Positions 1 through 11,710 are shown, numbered from the stretch's first letter. The stretch is DNA of 64,000 bases from Campylobacterales bacterium (GCA_016930915.1 JAFGFU010000025.1:1-64000); one strand, 5' to 3'. The notes: a model not told the origin generated them from the letters alone. Translations and numbers: made by a program.

Positions 1-27
1 CGTATCTTTATGAATTAAAATACTCAT
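1..27 (-). CDS. sucD: Succinyl-CoA synthetase alpha subunit, N-terminal fragment
   Basis: Only the first nine codons lie in the window, reading MSILIHKDT on the minus strand; the gene continues beyond base 1. This matches the usual SucD N-terminus (MSILINKDT). Its ATG overlaps the TGA stop of sucC as ATGA, the standard arrangement of the sucCD operon. SucD binds CoA and carries the phosphohistidine, but none of that part is visible. The identity rests on the short N-terminus plus the position directly after sucC. Confidence 0.85.
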
Positions 28-1199
28 ACTAACGCTCCTTTTGCGGCGGCAACTGCTTTTTGAGCACCATCACTCAAATCTGTGGCACTGATAATATTTT
101 TAATATTGGCACTTTTTAAAATTTCAACCGCTTCTTTGGCATTGGTTCCATCCAAACGAACGATGACAGGCACATCCACTTTTACCATTTTGGTCGCTTC
201 TAAAATACCATTGGCAATACGGTCACACCGTACAATTCCGCCAAAAATATTGACAAAAATAGACTTCACATTAGGGTCTTTTAAAATAATTTCAAATCCT
301 TTAGCAACCGTCGAAGCATTCGCTCCACCACCCACATCTAAGAAGTTCGCAGGCTCTCCACCCATATAATCAATAATATCCATGGTACCCATAGCAAGAC
401 CTGCGCCATTGACCATACAGCCAACATTGCCATTGAGTTTTACATAACTCAGCCCATACTCTGAAGCTTCCTTCTCGATGGGATTTTCCTCACTATAATC
501 ACGCATGGCAACAATCTCAGGATGACGAAAAAGAGCATTGTCATCAAAGCTCATTTTGCCATCAAGCGCAACAAATACTCCACTTTTCGTTCTTACCAAA
601 GGGTTGATTTCTACCATAGAAGCATCATTTTCCATATATGCTTCATAAAGCGCTTTAGCAAAAGCACTAAAACGGCTCATTTCCTCTTTAGGTAGATTTA
701 GACCAAAAGCGAGTTCTCTCCCATGATAAGGTTGAAACCCAATAAAAGGGTCAATCGTAACTTTGATGATTTTTTCAGGTGTTTCATAGGCAATTTTCTC
801 AATTTCCATACCACCTTCACGAGATGCCATAATAACAGGCATTTCTTGTGCTCTATCTAATACAATACCTAAATAAAACTCATCTGCAATCTCTACACCC
901 TCTTCGATGTAAAGTTTCTGAACAAGGGTTCCCTCAGCTGTTGTTTGATGGGTTATAAGGTGCATACCAAGCAGTGCTCGCGCATATTCGCTCACCTCTT
1001 CAATACTTCGTGCGAGCTTAACACCCCCACCCAAACCGCGTCCACCAGCGTGAATCTGCGCTTTAACAACCCACAAAGGACCACCTAGTTTTTGTGCGTT
1101 TGCAACAGCCTCTTCAACGCTACTTGCTACATATCCTCGTGGTGTGGGAACATGGTAGCGGTTAAAAATCTCTTTGGCTTGATACTCATGAATATTCAT
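24..1199 (-). CDS. sucC: Succinyl-CoA synthetase beta subunit (ADP-forming)
   Basis: Makes ATP (or GTP) and succinate from succinyl-CoA together with SucD in the cytoplasmic TCA cycle. About 391 residues, normal for the family. The N-terminus MNIHEYQAKEIF is the classic SucC start of an ATP-grasp domain. The glycine-rich GGRGLGGGV stretch near residue 52 and the C-terminal GGIVRCD loop near residue 320 are the expected nucleotide and phosphate contacts. I prefer the ATG at 1199 to the one at 1205, because an AAGGG ribosome site is correctly spaced only for the inner ATG. It is the third gene of a minus-strand icd-mdh-sucC-sucD run. Confidence 0.95.
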   Translation of the reverse strand: MNIHEYQAKEIFNRYHVPTPRGYVASSVEEAVANAQKLGGPLWVVKAQIHAGGRGLGGGVKLARSIEEVSEYARALLGMHLITHQTTAEGTLVQKLYIEEGVEIADEFYLGIVLDRAQEMPVIMASREGGMEIEKIAYETPEKIIKVTIDPFIGFQPYHGRELAFGLNLPKEEMSRFSAFAKALYEAYMENDASMVEINPLVRTKSGVFVALDGKMSFDDNALFRHPEIVAMRDYSEENPIEKEASEYGLSYVKLNGNVGCMVNGAGLAMGTMDIIDYMGGEPANFLDVGGGANASTVAKGFEIILKDPNVKSIFVNIFGGIVRCDRIANGILEATKMVKVDVPVIVRLDGTNAKEAVEILKSANIKNIISATDLSDGAQKAVAAAKGALV

Positions 1200-1298
1200 T
1201 AACATACACCCTTAACAAAATAAATGATTAAACTTTATAGTGAACATTGTCTCTCAATCACGTAAATTATAAAACTAACTCTTTTTTTTCTTGCTATC

Positions 1299-2249
1299 TT
1301 AAGCTCCAAAAAAATGGTTTACATGTAATGTCTCTAAGAGCGCATTCACCGATGCAATGCTCTTAGCAAATTGTGTGTGTTCATCTTTATTTAAAGGTAA
1401 CTCTACAATTTTTTCAATGCCATTTTTACCTAAAACCACAGGTACGCCATTGACCGTATCGTGGTAACCATACTCACCCTCTAAGAGCGTTGCACACGGG
1501 AAAATAGAGTGAGAGTCACTTAAAATAGCTTCAATCATCTTCACGGTCGCATTGGCAGGTGCGTAATAAGCTGATGTGCCCATACAGCTTACAATTTGGG
1601 CACCACCGTGTCTGGTTTTCTCAATAATTTCAGTAATCTCAGAAGCCGAGAGTAAATCTTGAAGAGCAACACCATTCACGGAAGAGTAACGAGGCAGGGG
1701 CACCATGTCATCGCCATGTCCACCCATAACGCTAGCGGTCACCTGTCCATAACCAAATCCTAACTTTTCAGAAATAAAGGTCTCCATACGAGAGCTATCC
1801 AAAATACCCGCCATACCAATCACACGGTTTCTTGGATAATCACCGACTTTTTGTGCCACATACGTAATCGCATCTAAAGGGTTAGATACCGTAATCACAA
1901 TAGCCTCTGGCGCATAGGCTTTGACCTGCTCAATAATCCCTCGTGTGATATTGGCATTAATCAGCAATAAATCATCTCTACTCATACCTGGTTTTCGTGG
2001 ACTTCCCGCTGTAATCACGATAATATCGCTCTTTGCAATGGCATCATAATGACTTGATGCTTTAATTTGCGTGTGGCTACCCTCTGGACTTGTTGCTTGA
2101 GCAATGTCTAAGGCTTTACCTTGTGCCACACCTTCCACCACATCAATCATCACAATCTCACGGCAACTTTTACGCATGGCTAACCAATAACAAACGGTAG
2201 CACCTACATTTCCTGCACCAATAATAGAGACTTTTTTTCCCTCAGCCAA
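1299..2249 (-). CDS. mdh: Malate dehydrogenase (LDH-like type)
   Basis: NAD-dependent interconversion of malate and oxaloacetate. Seen: a Rossmann GAGNVG loop at residues 11-16, an acidic residue ending beta-2 (MIDVVEG), the substrate loop KPGMSRDDL that favours malate over lactate, and the catalytic histidine in GGHGDD near residue 177. Its 316 residues are typical. The start is a TTG at 2249, since an AAGGAG ribosome site (2256-2261) is well placed and no in-frame ATG is near. A perfect TTTACATGTAAA palindrome lies directly upstream of that site. The gene ends in a one-off copy of the palindrome (1318-1329). Confidence 0.95.
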   Translation of the reverse strand: MAEGKKVSIIGAGNVGATVCYWLAMRKSCREIVMIDVVEGVAQGKALDIAQATSPEGSHTQIKASSHYDAIAKSDIIVITAGSPRKPGMSRDDLLLINANITRGIIEQVKAYAPEAIVITVSNPLDAITYVAQKVGDYPRNRVIGMAGILDSSRMETFISEKLGFGYGQVTASVMGGHGDDMVPLPRYSSVNGVALQDLLSASEITEIIEKTRHGGAQIVSCMGTSAYYAPANATVKMIEAILSDSHSIFPCATLLEGEYGYHDTVNGVPVVLGKNGIEKIVELPLNKDEHTQFAKSIASVNALLETLHVNHFFGA

Positions 2250-2261
2250 AGAAAACTCCTT

Positions 2262-2273
2262 TTTACATGTAAA
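2262..2273. repeat. TTTACATGTAAA palindrome, copy 1
   Basis: Exact 12-bp palindrome between icd and mdh, directly upstream of the mdh ribosome binding site; intergenic copy of the window-wide iterated motif. Confidence 0.95.
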
Positions 2274-2281
2274 ACAAAAAA

Positions 2282-4522
<2,241 letters not shown>

Positions 4523-4568
4523 CTAGCCTTTTAAAAAATTAGATTTGAAAATCCTACCCATTTCTTTA

Positions 4569-5513
4569 TTAAAAACCGTTACGTATATTTTCCAAATGTC
4601 TTTCATAATTTTGGGAAAAGGTATGCGTTCCATTTTTGTTTTTTACAAAATAGAGATAATTGGTTGTTTTAGGAAAAATGGCCGCAAATATCGCCTCTTT
4701 ACTCACGCTACAAATAGGATTTTGGGGCAAACCTTTATGTAAATAAGTGTTATAAGAAGAAGTGTCTTCACGAATACGCTGAGGTGTTACTTTTGTGTGA
4801 GAATACTCTCCATAATTAAGCGTACCATCCATTTGTAATTTCATATCTTTTTTCAAACGATTGTAAATAACAGAAGAGACTAAAGGCATCTCTTCAGCAT
4901 TTGCTGCTTCTTTTTGAATCACAGAAGCGATAATGATAAATTTTTGCCATTTTGCTTCATTAAATTCACCAAAAATCTTTTCAAAAACAGTTCTATGATA
5001 GGTTCTTGCATGGGCTAAAAGAAAGTGAATGAGATTTTTTTCACTGATACCCACAGGAATATAATACGTCTCTGGCACAATAAAACCATCAATATAGGGT
5101 GTAGCAGCGGCATATTCTGTATGTAATGTGTCATAAGAGAGATCAAAATCAAGGGCAAGCTGTGCAAAAAAGAGCTCTTTGGTTTCACCTGGAATGTATG
5201 TAATCACTTTTAATGGAGCTTTTGAATAGCAAAGTTTGTGGAGAAAATCACCTCGTGTTAAAACCTTTTGATTAATATTGACCCAACCTGCTTGAGGCTT
5301 TCCAATCAAGCGAAGAAGATATTTATCTATCTCAGGATGAAGGTCAAAATTTTTCTCAACCATATATGTTATAATTTGCCCTATTGAGCCTTGAGGCACA
5401 AAAGCAACGGAGCTTGAGCTCATAGGCTTGGTTAAGTGAAAGAGAAGTGTAATCATGATTATTAAAGCGACATCGCATACGATTAAAAATATTTGGAAAG
5501 TGTTTTTATTCAT
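4569..5513 (-). CDS. mltG: Endolytic murein transglycosylase MltG (YceG-like)
   Basis: Inner-membrane lytic transglycosylase that cuts nascent peptidoglycan strands. The 314-residue protein has one N-terminal membrane segment (about residues 6-27) followed by a YceG domain. ASVIQKEAANAEE near residue 200 contains the conserved catalytic glutamate of the family, and MDGTLNYG follows as usual. Its start lies inside the 5' end of the divergent AsmA-like gene (59-base overlap). An internal ATG would remove much of the membrane segment, so the long form is preferred. A weak AGAAGAA ribosome site precedes the ATG. Confidence 0.9.
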   Translation of the reverse strand: MNKNTFQIFLIVCDVALIIMITLLFHLTKPMSSSSVAFVPQGSIGQIITYMVEKNFDLHPEIDKYLLRLIGKPQAGWVNINQKVLTRGDFLHKLCYSKAPLKVITYIPGETKELFFAQLALDFDLSYDTLHTEYAAATPYIDGFIVPETYYIPVGISEKNLIHFLLAHARTYHRTVFEKIFGEFNEAKWQKFIIIASVIQKEAANAEEMPLVSSVIYNRLKKDMKLQMDGTLNYGEYSHTKVTPQRIREDTSSYNTYLHKGLPQNPICSVSKEAIFAAIFPKTTNYLYFVKNKNGTHTFSQNYERHLENIRNGF

Positions 5514-8016
5514 AATTCTTCTGTTCGTAGCATTAATGGGAACCCTAATTTATGGCATTTCCTTCGACTCTATTATTTTGCCGAAGATTAAAATTGATCA
5601 ATTATATATTAAACTAGATAAAAAATTAATTGTAAGCATTCAAAACCTTGAGGTTAGCACCACAACGCAGACAGATACCTCTTTAGAAGAGAGTTCAAAA
5701 ATCATTGAAAATTTATCCTACCTCAATCAATTTTTTAGCAAAATTGAGATTAAAAATCTTATCTATGCTAATGAACATATAAGTGTCTATTACGCTGACA
5801 ATCATTTTGAGCTTGAGAGTCAACATTTACACGCTAATCTCACAATAACACCCCAATCAAAAACAAGCTTAACACTCGATATACACGAAGCTAAACTCAA
5901 AGATTTTTCTTTACATGTAAAGGGGTTAGCACACCTTGATTTTGAACAAAATTCCTACACATTTGAAGGAAGTTATGAGACATTTAACCTTAAAGGTATC
6001 ACAGTACTAGAATTAAATGGGGATTTGCTTCGTTATCACATTCAAAGTGAGCCCTTTACTAACAAAGAACTCAGCGATTTTATGGATTTTTTAGCGCCAA
6101 AAGTTGAATTAGAACCTATTGTAAAAGATTGGATACATAAAAATATTGTTGGACAAGAGTATGTTTTAGATTTTTTAGAAGGACAATTTAATATTCAAAC
6201 GCTCGATTATTTTCCAATGCAAATGCGAGGTCATGCGAACCTTAAGGAAGCAACTATTAGCTTCGAACCTAGTGTTCCTCCTGCGTACGCTAAGAGCATA
6301 GGCATTACGTTGAATGAGGACAAATTTCTCTTTGATGTCATAGATCCTTTTTATGAACAAAAAATGATTAAAAAAGCAGATGTCTTTATTTATAATTTAT
6401 TGACAAAAGGCACGGGAATTGTCGTTGATTTAACGACATCAACACAATTAGATGCTTCTATTCATAAGATTTTACATGCATTTAACATTGATGTGCCGAT
6501 TACACAAACTTCTGGGAAAACAGATGCTCATGTGAAGCTTGATATCAAATTTCTTCCTTTTGACATCAATGCAACAGGTACATTTAAACTCTCACCAAGC
6601 CACTTTAACCTGAGTGGTGCGCCCATGACAACACGCTCAGGCGAAGTCTCATTTCATAACTACCTTGTCACACTTAAGCGTGCCAATTTACAGTATAAAA
6701 ATCTTTTTGATATTGATGCAACAGGCGACTTTGACACACAAAAATCTCGTTTTGATGGCTTTGTTGATATGAATGCCTTGCATCTTCAATTTGGGAAAAC
6801 AGAACTCTTAAATGCCCAAAAGCTACCACGACAAAAAGCTTCTTTTGCCATTGAAAACAATACCACAACCATGCAACTACCCGAACTCAATACGACAATT
6901 ATTTTTGAGCCTAAGAACAACCAATTCATTCTTAATGACCTCTCAAAAATTGCAACCATCTCTCCTTTGATGTATGAAAATGGACTTAAAGAAGGGAGCG
7001 TGAGTGTTAGCACTCAAGATTTTGAAACATTTACTTCAAAACTTATCCTGTACGATGTTAATTCATCCCTTTTAGACAAAGAAACCCCCGTAAATTATTT
7101 TGAAATTTATCTCTCAACCAACACAAAAACACTTGATGCTCATACCAGTGATTATAAAGTAGCGCTCCACGTAGATAATGAAATTTCTTTACATGTAAAA
7201 GATCTTAACCTCTTAATTTCTCAAAGCGATAAGCCTCTAAACATCCCTATTAAAACGACAATCTATGGAGAAAATTCTTCGATTATAGATTCCAATAGTA
7301 GTAAAAAAATCCTATCAGATCGTTATACCATTACTCTTTTTAACGAAAAAGTTCACGTAGAATCTAAAAAAAATGATGCCTCTTTTTCGTATCAAAAAGA
7401 TAATAAAAAGTTAGATATCAATGCCCTTTTAATGAATGATGAAATGATCAATGCTCTCTTTAATCGCAATTATTTTCATCAAGGAAATTTTGAATTACAT
7501 CTGCATAGTAAAGATGAAAATAAAACAGACGGGTCATTTACAATGAAAAATACATTTATCAAAGATTTAAAATTTTTCAATAACCTTATGGCAACGATTA
7601 ACACCCTTCCTTCCTTAATGATTTTTAAAGACCCTAGTTTTAGTGCTGAGGGGTATTTTGTAGAAAATGGCATACTTCAGTTTGAACAAACTGATAATGC
7701 TTTTATCATTAAAGATCTTCAACTCAGAGGGAAAAGTGCAGATATTACAGGAAAAGGAAGTGTCAATCTTCATAACGACGCTCTTGATTTAAAACTACAA
7801 ATAAAAACACTCAAAACATTTAGCGCTGCTATTGATATGATTCCTCTTGTGGGTGGAGTGATTTTAGGAAAAGATAAACGTATTGCTACCAATGTTGATG
7901 TCAAAGGAACACTTAGTGAGCCTAGTATTGAGACTCACCTCATCCTAGACACCCTAAAAACACCTGTAAATATTATCAAGCGGACTCTTGAAGCCCCACT
8001 TGAATTAATTAAATAA
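5455..8016 (+). CDS. Large AsmA-like / DUF3971 envelope protein
   Basis: 853 residues with one N-terminal membrane anchor (about residues 15-37) followed by a long beta-rich region. The last 120 residues match the AsmA/YhdP-type C-terminal module: alternating amphipathic strands, IPLVGGVILGKDKR, then a VKGTLSEPSI segment and a closing TPVNIIKRTLEAPLELI. Proteins of this class bridge the periplasm and are linked to lipid transport to the outer membrane; that role is inferred here. It starts inside mltG on the opposite strand, with GAGAAG as ribosome site, and ends 8 bases into the convergent HAD gene. It carries two exact TTTACATGTAAA copies, both read as LHVK. Confidence 0.75.
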   Translation: MIIKATSHTIKNIWKVFLFIILLFVALMGTLIYGISFDSIILPKIKIDQLYIKLDKKLIVSIQNLEVSTTTQTDTSLEESSKIIENLSYLNQFFSKIEIKNLIYANEHISVYYADNHFELESQHLHANLTITPQSKTSLTLDIHEAKLKDFSLHVKGLAHLDFEQNSYTFEGSYETFNLKGITVLELNGDLLRYHIQSEPFTNKELSDFMDFLAPKVELEPIVKDWIHKNIVGQEYVLDFLEGQFNIQTLDYFPMQMRGHANLKEATISFEPSVPPAYAKSIGITLNEDKFLFDVIDPFYEQKMIKKADVFIYNLLTKGTGIVVDLTTSTQLDASIHKILHAFNIDVPITQTSGKTDAHVKLDIKFLPFDINATGTFKLSPSHFNLSGAPMTTRSGEVSFHNYLVTLKRANLQYKNLFDIDATGDFDTQKSRFDGFVDMNALHLQFGKTELLNAQKLPRQKASFAIENNTTTMQLPELNTTIIFEPKNNQFILNDLSKIATISPLMYENGLKEGSVSVSTQDFETFTSKLILYDVNSSLLDKETPVNYFEIYLSTNTKTLDAHTSDYKVALHVDNEISLHVKDLNLLISQSDKPLNIPIKTTIYGENSSIIDSNSSKKILSDRYTITLFNEKVHVESKKNDASFSYQKDNKKLDINALLMNDEMINALFNRNYFHQGNFELHLHSKDENKTDGSFTMKNTFIKDLKFFNNLMATINTLPSLMIFKDPSFSAEGYFVENGILQFEQTDNAFIIKDLQLRGKSADITGKGSVNLHNDALDLKLQIKTLKTFSAAIDMIPLVGGVILGKDKRIATNVDVKGTLSEPSIETHLILDTLKTPVNIIKRTLEAPLELIK
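5910..5921. repeat. TTTACATGTAAA palindrome, copy 2
   Basis: Inside the AsmA-like gene, read as LHVK; extends to the 14-bp palindrome CTTTACATGTAAAG. Confidence 0.95.
7188..7199. repeat. TTTACATGTAAA palindrome, copy 3
   Basis: Second exact copy in the AsmA-like gene, again read as LHVK. Confidence 0.95.
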
Positions 8017-8647
8017 ATGTATTTAGAAGCGCTAAAAGTTCGTGAACATTGTGTGCACGAAGATTTGAATTTTGAGATTTTCCATATCCCCAATTCGCAA
8101 AAATAAAATGTACACCGGCATTAAAAGCCGCACGTTCATCTTTGATGCTATCACCCACTAAAATAGTATTTTCAGCCGTGCTCCCAAATGTCTCCATTAA
8201 GTGATAAACCATCAAAGGGCTAGGCTTTGGTTCAGCAACATTATTAGCACCAACAATGCCTGAGAAATAGTGTTCAATATCTAAAGCTTGAAGCATATTG
8301 TGTGCAAAACAATCATGAGCATTGGTTGCAATTCCTAAATGCGCTCTTTGACTTAAAACATGTAACATTTGACGCACATCAGGATACAGATGGATCATAG
8401 AAGGTGCATTTTGCATGTAATGTTCTTTAAATAGAGCACGATGGCGTGGATCATACGTTTCTGTGTTATAAAAAATTTTAGGCAAATGTTGGTCAAGTTC
8501 ATTAATATGATACTCTAACATCTCTTTTCTCAAAGGCGTACTAAGCCCTATCGTATTTCTCACATAATTAACACTCTGCGTCATGGCCTCACTTGAGTCA
8601 ATAAGCGTTCCATCCATGTCGAAAATAATTGATATCTTTTTTTTCAT
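8009..8647 (-). CDS. HAD-superfamily phosphatase, phosphoglycolate phosphatase-like
   Basis: All four HAD motifs are visible: DMDGTLID near residue 10 (nucleophile Asp), IATNAHD near residue 115 (motif II), a lysine in PKPSP near residue 148 (motif III) and VGDSIKDERAA near residue 170 (acidic motif IV). Between motifs I and II is a helical C1 cap, as in Gph/PGP enzymes. The substrate cannot be told from sequence; phosphoglycolate or another small phosphomonoester is likely. The 212 residues are normal for the group. Its 3' end overlaps the convergent AsmA-like gene by 8 bases, and the GNAT gene lies 3 bases upstream. Confidence 0.85.
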   Translation of the reverse strand: MKKKISIIFDMDGTLIDSSEAMTQSVNYVRNTIGLSTPLRKEMLEYHINELDQHLPKIFYNTETYDPRHRALFKEHYMQNAPSMIHLYPDVRQMLHVLSQRAHLGIATNAHDCFAHNMLQALDIEHYFSGIVGANNVAEPKPSPLMVYHLMETFGSTAENTILVGDSIKDERAAFNAGVHFIFANWGYGKSQNSNLRAHNVHELLALLNTFI

Positions 8648-8650
8648 ACC

Positions 8651-9223
8651 CTACTCTTGTATCCGAAGTCCTAAAACGAGAAGATCTTTATCTATGCCAT
8701 CCACACAAGCAACATGACTCAAATGCCCCCACTCTTTAAAGCCTAACTTTTTAAACAGTTTTAAACTTGCTGGGTTATCTGCAAAAATAAGCGCAAGTAA
8801 GGTCTTAATCTTTCCTGCTTGGGCTTGTTCAATTGCTTCTTTTAAAAATTGTTGTCCTAATTTTTTACCTTGAAAATTTTTATCAATAAAAATATTAATA
8901 AAAGAGCTCTGAGCATACACAGGAACATTTTGATAAAAAGGCTGAAAACTAATCCATGCAATAATACGTCCACAATAAGCTTTCACTAAAATAGGATGTG
9001 CCTCATCGTGAGCGTTAAACCATGCTAGTTTTTCCTCAATACTAACCATCTTTGTATCAGAAGTTGAAATTCCGTCTTTAATCGCTTCATTATAAATTTT
9101 AATAATATCTGGTAAATCTTCAACACACGCACGTCTTAAATCGTCTAACATTTGATCTCTTTCAGTTTTATAAACCTTTTTGCATGACAAACAATACAAA
9201 AAAGGTGATAACTGATTATACAT
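8651..9223 (-). CDS. GNAT-family N-acetyltransferase, phosphinothricin/methionine-sulfone type
   Basis: A single GNAT domain resembling Pat/YncA enzymes: RRACVEDLPDIIKIYNEAI at the start of the domain, FINIFIDKNFQGKKLGQQFL as the acetyl-CoA binding V/A motif (Q-G-K-K-L-G), and NPASLKLFKKLGF as the B motif. Such enzymes acetylate amino-acid-like amines; the substrate is unknown. The reading frame to 9223 adds 24 residues with a CxxC pair before the domain. The ATG at 9151 (MLDDLRRA) gives a family-like length. Both starts have an AGAG-type ribosome site, so the choice is open. It follows hypA by 20 bases and may be co-transcribed. Confidence 0.8.
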   Translation of the reverse strand: MYNQLSPFLYCLSCKKVYKTERDQMLDDLRRACVEDLPDIIKIYNEAIKDGISTSDTKMVSIEEKLAWFNAHDEAHPILVKAYCGRIIAWISFQPFYQNVPVYAQSSFINIFIDKNFQGKKLGQQFLKEAIEQAQAGKIKTLLALIFADNPASLKLFKKLGFKEWGHLSHVACVDGIDKDLLVLGLRIQE

Positions 9224-9243
9224 TACACTCTCTTAGGCGCTGA

Positions 9244-9585
9244 TTACTCCATTTCTAAATGCATTAAGAACATCTCTTCACCATCTATAACGGTTAAATC
9301 CGTACTTTTGCAAAAGGGACAAATAAATTCATTGGTATTTAATGTCGCCTCTTTTTGACAGGCCTCACATCGAATCACAACATCTTGAAGATGCATAACA
9401 AACTCAGCTCCATCACAAATACTCTCCTCTTTAAACGTATCAAATGCCGTTTCGAGTAAATGCGGTTCAATGCCGCTAAGCTTTCCTACTTTTATCTCTA
9501 CTTTTGTCACTTTTGTTGCGTGATGTTCTTTGGCATTTTTTTCACACATCTCTAAAAGTGCATTTACAATAGAAAATTCATGCAT
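9244..9585 (-). CDS. hypA: Hydrogenase/urease nickel-insertion protein HypA
   Basis: Nickel metallochaperone that, with HypB, loads nickel into the hydrogenase large subunit. It begins MHEFSIV, where His2 is the nickel ligand, and has the structural zinc site as two CxxC pairs (CEAC and CPFC, near residues 73 and 90). I place the start at the ATG at 9585, not the TTG at 9591, because the free MHE N-terminus is needed for nickel. The ATG overlaps the hypE stop as TAATG. It is the last gene of hypBCDEA. Confidence 0.95.
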   Translation of the reverse strand: MHEFSIVNALLEMCEKNAKEHHATKVTKVEIKVGKLSGIEPHLLETAFDTFKEESICDGAEFVMHLQDVVIRCEACQKEATLNTNEFICPFCKSTDLTVIDGEEMFLMHLEME

Positions 9586-10589
9586 TAACAAATCCTTGGA
9601 AGTAACTCACCTTTGGGCGGTTCTAAAAAGCGCTCTGAACCCCACGGCGTGTGTAAAATAACTTTACATGTAAAGGCCTGTGTCACCTTCCCAATTACCG
9701 TAGCGTGTGCTGTTTCTGGAAAGTGTTGAAGCACATCAAGCGCTTTTAGTGCCTCTTCTTTTGGCAAAGCAATCACCATCGTACCCTCATTAGCGAACTC
9801 ATAAGGCTCAAAGCCTAAAAGCTCACATATCCCTTTAACCTCTTTTGCTACAGGGATTTTAGCCTCATCCACTTCAATACACACCTTTGATGTCTCAGCC
9901 CATTCATTAAGTACCGCGCTTAGCCCTCCACGGGTTGCATCACGAAGCGCATGGATTTTTATACCTGCGTTTATGAGCGCTTCCACAGGTTTCCATAAAC
10001 TTGCACAATCGGTTTGAAGGTCACTCTCAAGCTCTATCTCTTCCCGTGTAGCTAATATACATGCCCCATGATTACCCACTTCATGTGAAACGATAATGAC
10101 ATCATCGTTTGCTAAATGATGTGCAGAAATACCTTTATAAACAATTTCCCCAATACCTGTGGTATTAATAAAAAGCCCATCAACACCACCTTTTGGTACG
10201 ACCTTAGTATCACCCGCTACAATTTTTACACCATTTTTTGCCATCTCATCACGCATACTGATAACAATTTCTTCCAGCTTTGCGTATTCAAACCCCTCTT
10301 CAATCATAAACGAACAGGTTAAATATTTTGGCTTTGCGCCCATCATACACAAATCATTTACCGTGCCTGCAATGGCAAGTTTACCGATGTTTCCTCCGTT
10401 AAAAAAAAGAGGACTTACCGTAAAAGAATCTGTCGTAAATGCAATGTTTGTACTCTCCATAATCAAGTTTGCCGCATCTTCCATACGCAGTAAAATCTCA
10501 TTCTCAAAGTGTTTAAAAAAAAGCTCTTTAATCAAACTTTGCGTCTCTTCACCGCCACCACCATGAGAGAGAAGTATTTTTTTGCTCAC
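9585..10589 (-). CDS. hypE: Hydrogenase maturation protein HypE
   Basis: Dehydrates the carbamoyl group on its own C-terminal cysteine to a thiocyanate, the donor of the active-site cyanide ligands. The PurM-like fold is recognisable from the ATP-binding SHGGGG loop near residue 8, AGDTKVVPKG near residue 122 and DATRGGLSAVLNE near residue 215. The chain ends PRIC, giving the essential C-terminal cysteine (residue 334). It starts at a GTG overlapping the hypD stop as GTGA. One exact TTTACATGTAAA copy is read as FTCK. Confidence 0.96.
   Translation of the reverse strand: MSKKILLSHGGGGEETQSLIKELFFKHFENEILLRMEDAANLIMESTNIAFTTDSFTVSPLFFNGGNIGKLAIAGTVNDLCMMGAKPKYLTCSFMIEEGFEYAKLEEIVISMRDEMAKNGVKIVAGDTKVVPKGGVDGLFINTTGIGEIVYKGISAHHLANDDVIIVSHEVGNHGACILATREEIELESDLQTDCASLWKPVEALINAGIKIHALRDATRGGLSAVLNEWAETSKVCIEVDEAKIPVAKEVKGICELLGFEPYEFANEGTMVIALPKEEALKALDVLQHFPETAHATVIGKVTQAFTCKVILHTPWGSERFLEPPKGELLPRIC
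9663..9674. repeat. TTTACATGTAAA palindrome, copy 4
   Basis: Inside hypE, read as FTCK; 14-bp form CTTTACATGTAAAG. Confidence 0.95.
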
Positions 10590-11710
10590 GCTCTTGCTCC
10601 TTTGAGATTAAGTTTTCCATATTTGAAGTACGCCGAACAAGCACCCTCACTAGAGACCATGCACGAGCCCATTGGATTGGTAGGCGTACAGGCTTTACCA
10701 AACACTTTGCAATCAAATGGCTTCGCACGTCCTTTGAGAATATCGCCACAAATACACAATTTATGGTCGTTCAACTCTGTTTTAGGAAGCACATCATCAA
10801 AGACAATTTCCGCATCGTAGGCTGCATATTCGGCTTTAAGTTTCAAGGCACTTTTAGGAATATCCCCAATGCCACGCCATCTAAAATGGTCTCTTTTTTC
10901 AAAATAGGTATTAATTAAAGCTTGTGCTTTAAGATTGCCCTCACGGGAAACAGCTCTAGCGTACTCATTTTCTACCTCACTTTTACCCGCATTGACTTGA
11001 CGTACAATGCGTAAAACAGACTCCATCACATCGGTGGGCTCAAAACCAGCCACAACAATAGGCGTGTGGTATTTTTCTGCAATTGGCTCATAAATTTTAT
11101 ACCCCGTAATGACACTCACATGGGATGGTCCTAAAAACGCATCAATCAGTGCATCTCCGCTACTCATAATTGCTTCTACTGCCTCAGGTACCGTGACATG
11201 ATTGATGTGAAAGAAAATGTTTTTGAGATTTAGAGCAATAGCCTGTTGGATTAAAACCGCACTCATTGGCGTAGTCGTTTCAAAACCAATGGCAAAAAAG
11301 ACCACGTTTTTATCAGGATTTTCTTGCGCAATTTTAATCACGTCCAAAGGAGAATACAATGAACGAATTTCTTTGCCCTCAGCACGTAGTTTTTGCAAAG
11401 AAGTTTTGCTCCCAGGTACACGAATCATATCGCCTAAAGTGGCTAAAATAGTATTGGGCATAGAAGCCAAAGCAATAGCATGATCAATGCGCTCTTTAGG
11501 CATAATGCACACAGGGCATCCAGGGCCGTGGATAAAGTCAATCAGCTCTGGTAAAATCTGAGAAAGCCCGAATTTCATAATGGTATGCGTATGTCCGCCG
11601 CACACTTCCATAATATTAATTTTGGATTTGCACTCTTTTTTAATCAGCGCCGCCAAAGCTTTCATATGAGCAGGGTCACGAAACCCCTCAATTAGGTCAA
11701 CCTCAGGCAT
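10586..11710 (-). CDS. hypD: Hydrogenase maturation protein HypD
   Basis: [4Fe-4S] protein that works with HypC to assemble the Fe(CN)2CO unit. Conserved segments seen: MEVCGGHTHTIMKFG, HGPGCPVCI, FFAIGFETTTP, VAGFEPTDVM, and the C-terminal cysteines in CICGDILKG and KACTPTNPMGSCMVSSEGAC. About 374 residues from the ATG at 11710 (MPEVDLIEGF), the usual N-terminus; the frame is open further upstream but that would run deep into hypC. The first 8 bases overlap the hypC stop (ATGCCTGA). Confidence 0.96.
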   Translation of the reverse strand: MPEVDLIEGFRDPAHMKALAALIKKECKSKINIMEVCGGHTHTIMKFGLSQILPELIDFIHGPGCPVCIMPKERIDHAIALASMPNTILATLGDMIRVPGSKTSLQKLRAEGKEIRSLYSPLDVIKIAQENPDKNVVFFAIGFETTTPMSAVLIQQAIALNLKNIFFHINHVTVPEAVEAIMSSGDALIDAFLGPSHVSVITGYKIYEPIAEKYHTPIVVAGFEPTDVMESVLRIVRQVNAGKSEVENEYARAVSREGNLKAQALINTYFEKRDHFRWRGIGDIPKSALKLKAEYAAYDAEIVFDDVLPKTELNDHKLCICGDILKGRAKPFDCKVFGKACTPTNPMGSCMVSSEGACSAYFKYGKLNLKGARA

